Notes: a model not told the origin generated them from the sequence alone. Positions 22,899 to 36,272 are shown, numbered from the stretch's first letter. The stretch: 64,000 nucleotides of DNA from Circinella minor (GCA_016758965.1 JAEPRB010000010.1:1-64000); one strand, 5' to 3'. Numbers and translations: made by a program.

Positions 22899-24204
22899 AT
22901 GACTTTTAAAGCAGTAATTTTTGATATTGGTAAATTATTATACAAGTATCAAAATTTTTAAGCTATTATTTTAATTGTTATCTGTCTTTATGTATAAACA
23001 GGCGGTGTGGTTGTTGGTTCTCCAATGGCTGGTATTCATAAATATGAACAAGAACATGGATTACCAAGAAACTATATCAATGTTGCTATGTAAGACCTAT
23101 CATTAATAGATATATATCTAAAAGTTGGGTAACTGATTTTTATAATGTTTTTTTTTTTAATATCATAGTGTCAAACAAGGTGAAACTGGTGCTTTTCAGG
23201 TAAGAAAAAAAAATTTAGATTTTTATTTTTCAGTCCATGGATAAACTACTAATATGCAAAAATAGAAATTTGAACGTGGAGAAATTCGTATTTTAGATTT
23301 TTATAAACAGTTCGGTGAACAACTTTCGGATCCTCGTCATAAACAAAGTTATAAGGAATATCTTGAAAAGTCTGGTAAACGTAAGTCTTTTTTTCTTTTT
23401 TTTTTTTTTGTTCTGTTTTTTATGGTAATTAATGGGTTATCATAGCAATTATTAATAATTATGATGATATATAATGATAGCTGTACCTGAGAATATACCC
23501 AATGTTACTGTGGATGGAGAAGCACTTTGGACTACAATGATGAATGAAACTGATAATATTGACTTGAAGGTGCTTCATGCCATTAATAAGCTCAAAGGTA
23601 AAGAGGGGAGAGGTTATATATATATTTATATGGTTTATGTGAAAAGTCAAATGGGATTTTATATTCATTTTGTGTCTTTATATATATATATATATAAACG
23701 GTTTAAATAGAAAGTGGAATGTTCAAGGTAGCTGCTTTGACCAACAATAGTGAAACAGCAAAAGATCAAAACAAGACTTCTGATTCATTACGTGGAATAT
23801 TTGATCACTTTGTTGAATCCAAGGTTGTTGGACTTCGGTAAGTCTTTTATATTTACCCTTTTTTTGTAGAGTAGTAAATAAAGTAAAATTATATAATATT
23901 CATATGGTTATTATTATATCAAAGAAAACCCGATCCCAATTTTTTCTTGCATGCATGTAAAGTAATTGGTGTTCAACCTAATGAAGCCATCTTTCTCGAT
24001 GACATTGGTATGAACCTTCGAGCAGCAAAGAAACTTGGCATGGCAACTATTCGTAAGACTATTTTTTTTTTTTAAGTAAACAGGGAAAAATAAAAGACTA
24101 ATAATAATTTAATATTAGAGGTACCTATGGGACAGTCTGAAATAGCTATTGAAAAATTGGAAAGTCTTGTCAAATTAGATTTACATACAGGTGTTCCCAA
24201 ATAA
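22899..24204 (+). CDS. HAD-superfamily hydrolase related to the ACAD10/soluble epoxide hydrolase N-terminal phosphatase
   Basis: About eight exons encode roughly 240 residues. Motif I is MTFKAVIFDIGGVVVGSPMA, motif II is in VAALTNNS, the motif III lysine lies in SKVVGLRKPDPNFF, and motif IV is EAIFLDDIGMNLRAAKKLGM. The cap carries the ACAD10/sEH-like sequences FERGEIRILDFYKQFGEQL and YINVAIVKQGETGAFQ. The first Asp of motif I is present but the usual second Asp is Gly (DIG), as in YihX-type members. It probably dephosphorylates a small phosphorylated metabolite or lipid; the substrate cannot be read from sequence. The start at 22899 is the first ATG and gives the canonical short N-terminus before motif I. 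All junctions appear GT-AG. Confidence 0.8.
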
Positions 24205-24266
24205 ATTTTTAAATATATTATTCAAATAAATATTACTATTATTACAAAATAAATAAGTTTTTTTTT

Positions 24267-25383
24267 TTAAGTCATATTTCGACCACTTTGTCCATCTTCA
24301 GTTTTAACCCAATCTAATCCATATCTTCCTTCAGGTGCTTCATAATTTTTTAGTGCATCTAAACATTCTTGAACTGTATTGCAAACCACAAAAATACGAG
24401 CATTATTACCGTGAATAAATTTTTCTAATAGAATAAAATAATTGAATTAACTAAAACTTTTAATAGAATGATAATAATAATAATAATAATATTTTTGTTA
24501 CCTTCGACACAATGTTCAATCCATTTTATAAATAAATCATAGTAACCATTAATATTTAATAATAAAATTGGTTTAGAGTGAATATTCAACTGTGACCAAG
24601 TAATCATTTCCAACATTTCCTCTATATATGCATATATCAAAAATTAATTAAGATTCTCATCTTTTTTTTTTTTTTATTCCTAAGAAACAATAAAATGATG
24701 ATTATTTACCAGCTGTACCAAAACCACCTGGAAGAACTACAAATGCATCGCACTAATATATAGAGTATATGTGAGAAGAAGAAGAAAAACGATCCACTAT
24801 AATATAAATAGATAAAATCAAAACTTACAAGATCACCCATTGTTTTTTTACGAGTATGCATATCAGCAACAACAATTGTTTCAGTTGCAATTTGTTTACT
24901 GCCATGACGAAAAAGTGGTTCAGGAACAACACCTTTAACGTGACCACCATTATCAATTACACCTCGAGCAACAGCTCCCATAACACCAACGGAACCACCA
25001 CCTTTCATATTGAAAAACAAAACCATTAATTAATTCAAGAAGATCTTTTAAATATTTATTTTATCCAAAAAAAAAAAAAAAAAAAGAAATGAAATGGAAA
25101 TAATGTTACCATAAACAAGAGTATATTTATTTTCTGCGAATGCTTTACCAAGCTCTATTATTAAAATAGTATATTGAGTTACTCTTGTAATATATGCATT
25201 ATTGACATAATAGTAAAAATATGCATATTTAAATATAAACAAAAAAAAAAAAATTCAAATACCTGAAGCTGATTCAACATATTCAGGTCTACCGCCATTT
25301 CCAGAACCACAAAAGACACAAATGCTTTCAATTTCTTTTGTTCTTGGAACTGATTTATTTAATGCTGGTAATGTTGAATTCAT
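24267..25383 (-). CDS. LOG-family protein (cytokinin riboside 5'-monophosphate phosphoribohydrolase-like)
   Basis: Cleaves the N-glycosidic bond of nucleoside 5'-monophosphates; in plants it activates cytokinins, and in fungi the substrate is often unknown. Exons encode [20 protein letters not shown] and [55 protein letters not shown] with [57 protein letters not shown] and a C-terminus ending DGQSGRNMT. The LOG signature PGGxGTxxE and the MHxRK motif are both intact (the PGG motif spans an exon junction), so the enzyme should be active. Older databases call this family lysine decarboxylase-like, which is misleading. It converges with the HAD gene, with only about 60 bases between their stops. 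Confidence 0.87.
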
Positions 25384-25587
25384 AATGTTTATAAAGTTAT
25401 TGAAGAAAAAAGAAGAAGAAGAAGAAAAAAAGAAAGAAACCCCCCCAACTCTATTTTATATAGTATTTTTTAGTGCTGCGACAAACAGATGACACACATA
25501 TGATACATATCGGAATCCATAACTAAGAAAAAAAAAAAAAAAAACGTGGCACCAAAAAAAAACCAAATCTTTTGCTTTTCCTTTTAT

Positions 25588-27986
25588 ATGAGTAATACGC
25601 GACTGGTGGTAGGCTCATTTTGGGCCTTTTTTCTCATTGGTCTCCCATTTTGGTGGAAAACAACAGAAGTTTATAGGGCTAATCTACCATTCCCTGAAAT
25701 TGAATCTTGGAGAAATGGTCAAGTATGTTAAATAAATAAAAATAAAAAGATGAATAGGCATTGTACACCCCAATTAGAAAACTAATGCAACTATATAGAG
25801 CTGTAACTTTGTGTTTCCAACAACAATAACAATTCATATACCCAATTCTATAATACAACAAAATAATATTAATAAAAATGACCGTAAAGAAGCATTACAA
25901 CAACGATTGTCAACAGAATTCAATAAACAATCCTCTTGTGCCGAATTCCCTATCAACGTACAATATCAACCCTGGCATAACGGTAAATGGATAATTAATA
26001 ATGACCATACAGTTGAGGATACCTCGTTCTTTATTAACTTTTTATTTATTTGTTTATTTATTATAAATTAAGATAATAATGATAATAATGATGAACTGAT
26101 AAAACAATATCGAGACGTACCTGTGGGACATTATCATTTCTTTATCGACAAATCAACAACAGATCAAACAGTCCCTTATAATGTCACGGTTGGAAACACA
26201 CGTGCAAGTATTATTCAAATGACTGACAATATGTCCAATGGTAACACTTTTTTTTTTCTTGATGAACTATTCTCTTGCCATTTGAATATAAACTAAAAAT
26301 ATATTATTATTTAGATAAAGTGGATAATGTCATTTTTACATTAACCAAAATGATTTTTGGTGATGAATATGAAACATTAGGTCAGGTTGCTTGTCGATCT
26401 GATCAAATTCGAGATAGGGTATGAAAAAAAAAAATGATGTACTGTTCTTTTTTTTTCATTTTTATTAAATAGTTTGATTATTAATATATATATATATATA
26501 TTAAAAAAATAGAATGATATGAGTAGTATGCGCACAGTGAAATACTCACCTCGATATCAAGTAACATTTAGTTTAATGAATAATGATCCTAGTAAATTGA
26601 CTGTTGATTGGGATATTCAAGAAGCAGTAAAAAGTAAATATTTATTGATCATTGTAACATGGATACCTTATTTTTCGATTTATATATCTGACATGGTTAT
26701 AATCTAGGTTATGTATATCCATTACTTCGAGAACTTTCAATGGTTTCTAACTTTACAGTTGATTCTCAAGTACAAAATTATGCCTCATTATCTATGAAGC
26801 CGCATTATAAAGAACGTGAGGGTAAAACAGGATATTATTATCTTAATCCAGAAAACCTCCCTCATTTCATTAATTCTGCAGATTGGAATTTAGGTAATTT
26901 GGAATTTTTTTTTATATATATACAAGTCTAATGAATGGAAAATGGGATTAGAATGATTATCAAATTGGTCTACTAACATTTATTATTATTGTCTATAGCT
27001 TCTACTATATCATCTTATTCAACTATTAACTTTATTTTATACGTACCATCACCCGATGAACGATTATGGATTCATGATAAACAAGGTTTGTTATTGCTGA
27101 ATAAAGAGAGACAGAAAAATAAAGGTTTGGAAATATACTTACATTATTCTTTTGAAAAAAAAAATATTTATAAAGGACGTCCGTTACCTGGTAACGCATT
27201 TTCGATTCCTGGTTGGGGTGGTGTTGTCATTAAAAACCCACCACCACCACATACCCTGATCGAAGGTCACCATTATATAATGGATAAGAAACGTTTACAA
27301 CCCGTATTACGGATCTTTGTATCACAACTTCGAACATTATTAGGTATTCAAGATTTTACATCCATTACAGTAAGTATATATAGAATGAATAAAAAGAGAA
27401 GAGGTATTATCATTTTTTGTGGGTTCTCACCCAAAAAAATAAATAATTAAACAAAGAGCAAAAGGAAAAAAAAATAAAAAATAAAAAAACTAATGACGCT
27501 TTTTTTTTTTTCAAAATAAAAATAAAAAAGACAAATGACTTTAATGTAACATTTATGACAGCTCCTCATACTGGTATCACTTCATTGGAAAAGGATGCCG
27601 TTATCCGAAAGCGGACTGTAGAAAATATTGTCAATGCAGCTTCAACTTTGAATTCGTTAGCCCAGTTGGTGACGGAAATTCCAAATATGGTAGTACTGGA
27701 TCATATTGCACTGCAGGTGCAAGAATCATTACATGCACTTCACCTTGGGTGTGATGCATTACAGAAAGGTGAATACGATACAGCTTTGCAGCATGCAATT
27801 CATGCTATTGAATTGGCTGAAGAGGCATTTTTCAATCCAACCATGGTATCTATGCTTTATTTCCCAGATGAGCACAAGTATGCTATCTATATGCCATTGT
27901 TTGTGCCCATTTCAGTACCATTAATAATGGCTATTGTCAAGGCATTGAAGGAAATGAAAAAGAAGGATAAATCTAAAACGGAATAA
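25588..27986 (+). CDS. GPI17: PIG-S/Gpi17, GPI transamidase subunit
   Basis: ER membrane subunit of the GPI transamidase that transfers GPI anchors to proteins. Exon 1 (25588-25722) encodes an N-terminal transmembrane helix leading into FWWKTTEVYRANLPFPEI, the hallmark of PIG-S (WWKTTE.YRA.LP). The lumenal domain follows over several exons (YRDVPVGHYHFFIDKS; MRTVKYSPRYQVTFSLMNND; GYVYPLLRELSMVSNFTVDS with Q; STINFILYVPSPDERLWIHD; AFSIPGWGGVVIKNPP). The last exon (27531-27986) ends with a second transmembrane helix (YMPLFVPISVPLIMAIVKAL) and a short KEMKKKDKSKTE cytosolic tail, giving the expected two-anchor topology. An upstream in-frame open stretch lacks an ATG, so 25588 is the start. Confidence 0.87.
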
Positions 27987-29029
27987 ATAATAATGATAGA
28001 ATAATAGTATTTATAATAATAATAATAAAAAGCTGTCACTATGTATATTTTTATTGTCGAGATTTTAATACTCAATTGTTTAGGTGTGTGTATATAAGGT
28101 ATAAAAGAAATACATAAAGAGAATATCTTATATTTAAGATAAACATTTATCAAGTGTAAGACAACAGGAGCAAAAAAAAAAAAAAGTCAACATCTAACTA
28201 CTCGCACACTTGATTTCCTATCACCAGTCAAGTCAGCTGATAAATGTTATTACTATCAACCAGTTGAAAAACAATGTTTTCATCCTTATGAATCAAACGA
28301 AAATACAACACTCACATAAGGAACACACGCTACATCAACAAAGGAGAGGTATATATTAATGTATATTTGTCGCGTAAAGATATGAAACCATGAAACCCAC
28401 TTCTTAAACCCCACATTACTGAGTTGGGTCAAACATCGTATAGAACAACAACTTTACTTCCCCCCCCCTCTTTTGTATACACATATGGAACGATGACTGA
28501 ACAGCTAAAATTAAATAAACATTTCCCCAAAAATCGAGTAAAATAAAAGTTGATACGGAGACATTACCATTCATAGAAAAAAAAAGGCCAAAATAAAATT
28601 ATGTTATATAAATATGAGTCATTTATAATGAATTTATCATCTATTTTTGGGTGGATTTGTTTTTTTTCTTCCTCTGCGGGAAAACGCAGGGAAAAAACGA
28701 GAGAAAAAAAATAAGTTCGGAGACAAAAAAAATTGACAAGAGGTTTTGTATGTTGCACACACTTACAAGAGAGTAATCAGGAGGGAGGAGGTTTTTTTTT
28801 TTAAGTTGATTTGAAACACATACATACACAATGGAAACAAGTAAAACATAAAGAGGTTGAAAGAGAATAAGGAAGGATAAGTAGGGAAGTGAGAGTGAAT
28901 GATAAAAGTGATGAAAATTTATAGTAGTAAAAGAAGAAAATGAACAAGGTATATATATGTAAAAATATATTAATAAAGAAAAAGGAAGAATATAATAAAA
29001 TGAAAAAAAAAACACAGCACATACACACT
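27987..29029. other. Convergent 3' region between PIG-S and the aspartate/glutamate carrier
   Basis: About 1 kb with no supported gene. It has AATA repeats near the PIG-S end, scattered GA-rich tracts toward the carrier 3' UTR, and a TGAGTCA 7-mer at 28615-28621 with no nearby start codon, so it is probably chance. Confidence 0.4.
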
Positions 29030-31275
29030 CTAAGCCTTGGTTCCAGGTAATTGTTGAGGAACCTTATAAACACCAAATCTATAATCCAAGTCTAAAAGCA
29101 TCTTCAAAGCATTTCTTGATCGAAGAGAACCAAAGCTCTTCTCTTGGTCAGGCTTTGCTGTTGTTGATGGTTGTTGAGCAACACGACTACCAGGCAATGG
29201 GAAGCTTTGTTGCAAAATTTCGTATACAGTCAATGTAACACCAAATTGGGGAGACGATCGCAAAATTCTAGCTGGACCACCCTTAAAGAATGCCTTAAAT
29301 CCTTCTTCCTTCATAATCTTACGTGCTGCATCAGTAATACCATGATAAGTGGTTTGACCCGATCGTGCTTCAACTTGAAGACGTGTCTTGATAACATCAG
29401 CAGGCGTAGTGAAATAAGCAGCAGGCATACCAGCAATAGCACCAGCCATTAATAATTCGCTAATAGTCAATTTATGGTCAGGACCTTCCTTGAACATATC
29501 ACGCTTCAAATGGGCATAGGCTGGGAAATAAATAGCAGAGAATGGAACATCACGAAGTAAACAGGCACTGGCACCCTTGTATAAACCAACAATACCCAAA
29601 TGCTTGACAATCCAAATAGCAGAACGACGAGGTGCACCACTGTTCTTGGCTTGTTCACCTTGAATTTGAAGACGAATCTTGACGATTTCAAGAGGGTTGG
29701 TGAAGACCTATATAATAACAATATTTATTAGACTCAACAATCTCTATACAAACATACCCCCTTGTGTTTTCTTCCCCTTCTTTCTGTCCCCCCCAAACTT
29801 TATAATATCATAAACTGAAAACATACCACTTGAGAACCACCAGCAGCACCACCTGCAATCATTTCTTTATAGAATTGAATTTCACCCGTTTCCTTGTTGG
29901 TTAATTTGTTACGAACAAAGTCATTGACTGTAAGCTTAATGGCTTTTTCAGGAGCAACACCCTAATTATTTCAAAAATAAGTTAAATCAGTAAACTCAAA
30001 TTCATTCTTTATTTCCCTCCTCCACCCTTCATCATTTTTCCTTTCTCGTTTTTCCATAGATTTACTTACCACAAGTTGAGGACCCAAACCACGATACAAA
30101 CCAGCAAAACCTTCATTTTTGATGACCTTTCGGAAACAATCAAAACTGTTTTTGTAAAGTAATTCACCAACGACCTTGGAACGTTGGTTTTGCATACGAG
30201 TCTTAACCAAATCGATAGGATAAACAGCAGTAGCACCAACGGCACCAGCAATAGAACCCAAAACGAATGAATAAGCATTTTCTGCGATTTCGAATAAAAG
30301 ACTTCCCTTCTTGTTAACCTTTTCTGTGTCAACAACAGGAACAGCAGGTTCAGATTCTGGATGAGTCCAGCGGGGATCTAAGATTTTTCCGAAATCTTCA
30401 AGACCCAATGTACCTGACGCACCGTCCACACCCGCGAAATGGAAAATAACATCGGCTTCCATAGGGGTAAATACGGTATATCGACTAATTTGAGCAGCGT
30501 GGTTCAAAAAGTCAGCCTTTGTAATTTTCTTGGTAGGACTTGTTTCAACAGCTCTTTTAATGACGAATTCGACCATATCAATATTACGAATAACATTATG
30601 GAAAGCAACTACATTGGAAAATGTAATCTTGTTACCTCCACCGGCATAAAGGTTACAAAGAGTAGGTAAATGATCAATTACATGATCCGACAATTTGTGC
30701 TTGGCAATATCCAAAATAATGCGTTGAAATTGCTCTGGTTCAATATATCCTGATTGTTGCTTATCATAATGCTTAAATTCTTGACGCAATCGTTCACCTT
30801 GTAACCCCTTCAATAATTGTGAAAACTCCTCATAGCTCAATTCATGATGTCCTTCCTTTGTTCCAATATATAATTTAAGCCAGTCACAGTCAAAATCAAA
30901 TGCAACGACATCTTTGGGCATATTACTCGACAAGACGTTCTTGAATTGATCAAAAGTCACCTTGCCAGTTCCATTCACGTCAAACAATCGGAATGCAATC
31001 TCGTATTCGGCATCGGGCTTGGACAGCAAGTTTTGAAAGATGACGAAATCTTGAAAAGACACAAGTCCCTTTTTGGATTTATCTGCGACCTTGTATAATA
31101 ACCCAAATTGTTCACGTTGAATCTTTTTAAAGTCTTCCCCAGGCGCGATAGCAGTTAAAAAATCATCCTCTGTCATGTAACGTTCATTTTCTTTTTCAAC
31201 TGATGCATGTTTGTAAAAAAGGCGTCTATATTGTTCGGATAAACCCTGTTGGGCAGCTGTTTCTTTTGTTGACAT
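29030..31275 (-). CDS. AGC1: Calcium-regulated mitochondrial aspartate/glutamate carrier (Agc1, aralar/citrin type)
   Basis: Exchanges aspartate for glutamate across the inner mitochondrial membrane as part of the malate-aspartate shuttle. Three exons (31275-30070, 29961-29827, 29707-29030) give 672 residues, close to the animal proteins. The N-terminal half holds EF-hand repeats, with a recognisable loop [13 protein letters not shown]. The C-terminal half has three mitochondrial-carrier repeats with signatures [20 protein letters not shown] and [10 protein letters not shown], plus [20 protein letters not shown] and [10 protein letters not shown]. The full-length regulatory domain distinguishes it from the shorter yeast Agc1. 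Codon use is moderately biased toward C/G-ending codons, consistent with good expression. Identification is very secure. Confidence 0.95.
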
Positions 31276-32584
31276 GACGATGGATATATATTATGTGTGG
31301 AGAAGAAGGAGAAGAGGAACCAAAAAGTGGAGAAGAGAGAGAGAGAGAAAGAGAAGGAAAAAAAAAAGAAGGCGAGTGGGGAAAAGAGAAGAATTGTCGC
31401 GTTGACTGACTGGGCGGAAGTGTGTCGGAGCAAGGAACACAAAAAAAAAAAGTGTCGCTCCAATCGAACAAGTTCCGCAACCTCGGGTGCTCATCAACTT
31501 TATCTCATTTCTTTTTATCCTATTATGTTCTTTGTTCTTTCTTTTTTTAATTCAATTGTTCTCGCTTTTTTTTAATACATTATATAGTTAAGAGTTAGTA
31601 TAAGAATAAAGCATATTCAACGAAAAGAAAAAAAAAGAAAAGGGGGTGAAAGAGAAGAAGAAAAAGAGAACAACAAAAAGTTTAGAATACAAGCGCCAAA
31701 AAAAAAAAACATTATCGGTAAATAATTTAAAAGGGAGGGGGAGAGAGGGATTAACAAAACATCTTATAGTAGATCATCATTTTCGATATATCGTTACTAA
31801 GTAACAGCCTATTATAGAGCACGTAGACTCCTAAGTAGTAATCATTATCTCCTCTCTTCCCCGTTTTGTGTATGTGTTCCTGCAAATTGTAAAAAGCCGA
31901 CAATAAAATCTCGAAACTAAAACAGGCAAATACCCGTACAAATCACATGCTTCATGTGATGACAGTAAGTTCCATATCCAATTATATTCATTCTATCATC
32001 TGTGAGTCGTATATGCTAATTCGTCCCCTTTTCATTGAAATGTGCGGGGTTTTTATCTATTTGTAAAAAAAAAAAAAGTTTTTTTTTTTTTAAGATGTTA
32101 ATCCCGAATTATATATATTTTTTCATTATATTCTTAATTTATTGACGATAGTTTCCGTTGAATAGAATGTATAAGATTTTTGTTTAGATAGATTTTTAAT
32201 CATACGCTTATATAGAAAAACTGATCTGACATATAAATAATTATATATCTAACTACATCTCCTTTTTTTTTTTACCCCTTGATTGCTAGAAAAAAAAAAG
32301 GCAATAAGATAAAAAAAAAACCCCATTACAACAATAAAGGTAACACATGCTCCTGACCCATCACCGTGAGAGATTTTAGTCAGCCCTGAATTATACAATG
32401 TCAGATAAAAAAAAAAAGTTTAATAGTATGTGACTAAAAACAATAAGAATATGAGTGATGGTAATAATAAGATTATATTATAACCCAGGGTGCATTTTTT
32501 TCTTTTTCGTTTCACACATGAATATATACATATATATTTATTAAAAAAATAGAATGTGTGTGGGGTAAAAAAAAAAAAAAAAAT
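31276..32584. other. Upstream region of AGC1 and downstream region of the aminopeptidase gene
   Basis: 1.3 kb without a supported gene. Near AGC1 there is a GA-rich tract (31331-31392), then a GC-rich patch (cgcgttgactgactgggcgg, 31399-31418), probably promoter. The rest is AT-rich with A- and T-runs (for example 32067-32093 and 32568-32583). Confidence 0.4.
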
Positions 32585-34833
32585 TTAGAGTAAAAAGGCT
32601 CCTGTCAATGCTACAACTGGAGAAGCTGTAACGCGTGGTATACTCCATCCAACAGCAGACATTTCTTCTGCTGAACCAGCTACATCCAAATGAGTAAAAC
32701 CAATAGGTTGTTTATCCTTGAGACCATGTTGATCAAGTCCTGAGGCAATTAACATAAATCCTGCTGGATATTGATGACCACGGTTTGTCATTGTACTTGG
32801 TTGATCATTTGCTTGAACTACATCTTCACTGGATCGACCTGGTTGAACAACGTCAACATCTTCACGACGGAAAGTTGAAATTTCAAAAGGATCTGCTAAA
32901 ACATGACCTGCATCATAGATACGCTTGCTCATTTTGTGTCGTCGTGCAAAGCCATTATCCAATGCAATACCGTAACCATTATATGCACGTAAAGCGTGGC
33001 CAGTCAAGGTAGCGACTGTAAATAAGAAACTGGGAGCTGTTGATGATGATGCTACTGCTTCTTCCTTGAATTGACATAATAAATCTGTCATTACCATACG
33101 ACCTTCTGCATCAGTGTTGCCAACCAATACTATATATATAAATAGATAGTATAATGTTGTTTGTTTCCATGGAGATTATAAATTAATGAGTGAGAGATTA
33201 AATTAATAGCAAAATTGCTAAATTACCAGATTACTCCCGCCCTTTTCTTCTTTTTTTAATTTTTATTTTCTTACCTCGGGTACCATTACGCGATACAATC
33301 ACTTCATCACTAACATATGAATCCGATCCAACTGAATTACGAACTAACGCTAAGCCTGCACGAACATTCACCTGTTCAGGTTGCAACATACTGATTGTCT
33401 TGAAAAAACCTGCTACAGCGGCAGCACCACATTTGTCACGAGACATTCCTATCATTCCATATAATCATGATTTTTTTTTTCAAATCAGTTTAATGAAAAA
33501 TAAAGTTATAAAGTATATAACGCGACTTTCTCATCTTCTTTTATATCAATCTCTTTTATGTGCATATATAATAAAAATTACCTCGCATATGGCCACTGCA
33601 TTTAATATCGGCACCACCCGTATCATAAGTTACACCTTTACCAACAAAGTAGAGACTTTTTTTTTATATATAATTTAAAAATAATACAATGTTAAGAATA
33701 ATTTTAAAACCATAAATCAAAGAAAATAAACGTAAATACTTACTTTTCTTTGACTTTACTTTGATCAGGGGATCGATATTCAAAAAGAACAAAGCGTGGG
33801 TGATGTCGCGGTACTGTATCCGAACAACAAGAATGATAATTAGTTTTTTTATTTTTATTTTTTATTTTTGCGGCAATATAAAATATTTTTTCCCACGCAC
33901 CTGCCAAACTAGCACGAGTAACCGCATGAGCCAAAGGATACTCTTTTTTAATTGTTTCAATATCTTCAATCACTGTCATTTTAATATGAGGGTCTTTACC
34001 AAAGACATCTTGTAAATACTTTACAACATTAATAGGTGACATACGTTCAGGATCAGGCGAACCAATATCTAAAATAAGTATAATAATAAATTTTAATTAA
34101 TTAATTAATTCTAAAACTTAAAACTTTATTCTTCTAGTCATTCTAACCTTTACTAACACGACGACCCATTTCAATAGCAGAAATTTTTTGAATCAAATTT
34201 TCTGCTTGAACTTGATCAGCTGTTGAAAAACCAAGTTGACTAAATACTTGTAATGGTTTTTTAGATTGTTCTGCATATTCTCGTACATCGATAGGTTCAT
34301 AAGCAGATTCAAGCAAAGCAAGGATTGTTACTTCCAAATAATTCTTATAATCATCCTCTCCATCAAATGTCCAACCTAAATTGGTTTCCTTGGGTGAATC
34401 AGCAAATACGACGATAGGGGCTGTGATACCTGCTTTTAATGCTCTTTTACCAGCAGCAAATGCAGCATCTATTTTATTATTATTTAAGTGTGTTGTGAGT
34501 AAGATAATATTTATGTGTGTATGTGTTTTACTTTAGGTTTTTACCTTTATAACGACGCACATCGTCAAAATCATTATTGATTGAACCTAATGGAGCAACA
34601 ACAATACGTTTAGTTGCACCTTGGTTTTCAGAAGCGACAATGACTTGAATGGAATCACCAAAAGTATTATCCATATCGGCATAGATCTGAGCAGCAGGAA
34701 TGACATTGAGCAATGCTTTTTTGTCTGAAAAGAACACGATCGTGCCATCATATTGACCAGTCAATTCTTGTGAAGCAAGAAACTGTTTAGTATCAGTTTG
34801 CTTTGTAAATATATTGAGTTTCGGTAATTCCAT
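32585..34833 (-). CDS. M17-family leucine (cytosol) aminopeptidase
   Basis: Zinc-dependent hexameric aminopeptidase releasing N-terminal residues from peptides in the cytosol. Exon 1 encodes MELPKLNIFTKQTDTKQFLA; later exons the N-terminal domain (APLGSINNDFDDVRRYK; EVTILALLESAYEP). The catalytic domain contains VGKGVTYDTGGADIKCSG, MRGMSRDKCGAAAVAGFF and VLVGNTDAEGRMVMTDLL, supplying the conserved Lys and Asp metal ligands and the NTDAEGR motif with its catalytic Arg. It continues TLTGHALRAYNGYGIALDNG and ends near IGFTHLDVAGSAEE. All active-site residues are present, so the enzyme should be functional. About seven exons. It resembles the animal and fungal M17 branch with the ADIK insertion rather than bacterial PepA. 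Confidence 0.88.
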
Positions 34834-35469
34834 TATTTAAAAAGTTAAAAAAAGAGGTTGGAATGTATAAGAAAAAAAATAAAGCAAAAGAAAGTGTACA
34901 CGTAAAAATAAATAAAAAATAAAGTAGGTTCTGCGGGAAAAGTAGAAACCTCCGCTGATGATAATGATATTTTTTCATCGTGTTACCTTCTACTAATAGT
35001 AATACTTTCTTCTTAAGGATTGAAAAGCCTAAAACTTTGGCATATAATAACGTACTATAAATATATAGTTTAATGTAGAAAACTTGTTTGTATTTATGTA
35101 TTAGACACGATCCACTACGTAATTATGATGATAATAAAATACAGGGTTGTTAGTTTGGTGATGGAACATAAACCTGTTTTCTTTTTTTTGACAGCGGATA
35201 ATTAACTTTGCGTGTCTTTCGGGTCAAATATTCTATTAATACCGCTGCGGAATAATACAGAACATACTTAATATCCATTTATAGATTGTTCAATGAGAGG
35301 AGCGGTAGAATTGCAAAATAAACATGAATGTATATATAATAACTTTCCATACATATGCTATTCTTTTTATTTTGGTTTGTATAAAGGGAAAGATACTATA
35401 TATTTATTGATTTATTTATTTATGACGCGACTATAATAAGGAAAGGAGCAGAAACGGATGATAAATTAT
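34834..35469. other. Aminopeptidase promoter and edge of the gene-poor region
   Basis: No gene is seen. A stretch of GC-balanced sequence near 34930-34955 may be promoter. From about 35,000 the sequence becomes repeat-like and remains so to about 56,000. Confidence 0.4.
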
Positions 35470-36060
35470 AATCTTTTTAAATGGATTATGACAATGGTTT
35501 TTTTTGTTTGTTCGATATTATATTCAAGTCGTCCTCGTCCTCGTCGCTTTCCTTTGAATTCATCAAATGTTAACTATTTTTCATCCAACTATTCTTTCTC
35601 TTTCAAAGCATATATTTCTTCTTACTGTTCGTATATCAAGTGTTTCTTTTCCGAATTCCATAGTTCTTTCAATTGTTTCAATTCTTCCTACTCTTGCATA
35701 AAATTCAGAATGATAAACTGTAATTGTTTTCGTAGTTGATCAACTTCATCCCCGTAAAGAGTCTTCAATCGCTTCTTTTTTTTTCTTTCTCTTAATTGTT
35801 GTAATCCTTCTGCGAACTTTTTATTCTAATTTCTTTTAAATTTCAAAACATTTAATTCTTCTTGATAGCGAAACTTCACTTTTTATTCTTTCGAATTTTA
35901 TTCTTTATCTAGTTACTCTAATTCTCACTGGCGCCCTGCTTCCAAATCATGTTCTTTCAGTCTCCATCCCCTTTAAACTACTATAAATCTTTTTGTTGCT
36001 CATAGTTTCCAAGTAACCTAGATTTCGTTATTGCATCATTATTCATATTGGCCCTCGATA
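35470..36060 (-). pseudogene. Relic of a Q/E/K-rich coiled-coil gene
   Basis: Reading leftward, one frame gives ITKSRLLGNYEQQKDL, then segments such as VKFRYQEELNVLKFKRN, KKFAEGLQQLRERKKKKRL, LYGDEVDQLRKQLQFIILNF and EELKQLKELWNSEKKHLIYE, broken by at least eight TAG/TAA codons. Several stops sit where CAG or CAA would be expected. A second relic of the same sequence is at 40769-40962. The Q/E/K-rich composition and heptad-like spacing mark a former coiled coil. I do not know the family; it may be a transposon-encoded or tandemly amplified gene. Confidence 0.4.
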
Positions 36061-36272
36061 ATAATAATGCTGATGTCTCATAGCGTTTTTGTTGGGTGTT
36101 TCCGAAAAATCTCCTTGTCATCTTTTGTTGTTGTTATGATTACAAAAATCAAACCACCAAGGGATAATAATTGATAGCAACATTGAACACCATAACAAGA
36201 AGTCGTTGTTCATTGCCGCCTTCTGTAATTACGGTTATTACCTAGCAAGCCAAAAAACCAGATACTGTATTT

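Noticed and set aside
28615..28621. TGAGTCA, another possible Gcn4 site
   Set aside because: Lies between the 3' ends of two converging genes, so a promoter role is unlikely.
28564..29076. Several hydrophobic minus-strand frames downstream of the carrier gene
   Set aside because: Composition follows GA/CT-tracts; there are no splice sites, no start context and no conserved motif. It is the 3' UTR of AGC1.
31173..31575. Overlapping S/F-rich and K/E-rich frames around the AGC1 start
   Set aside because: Both strands of a GA-rich promoter tract; low-complexity only.
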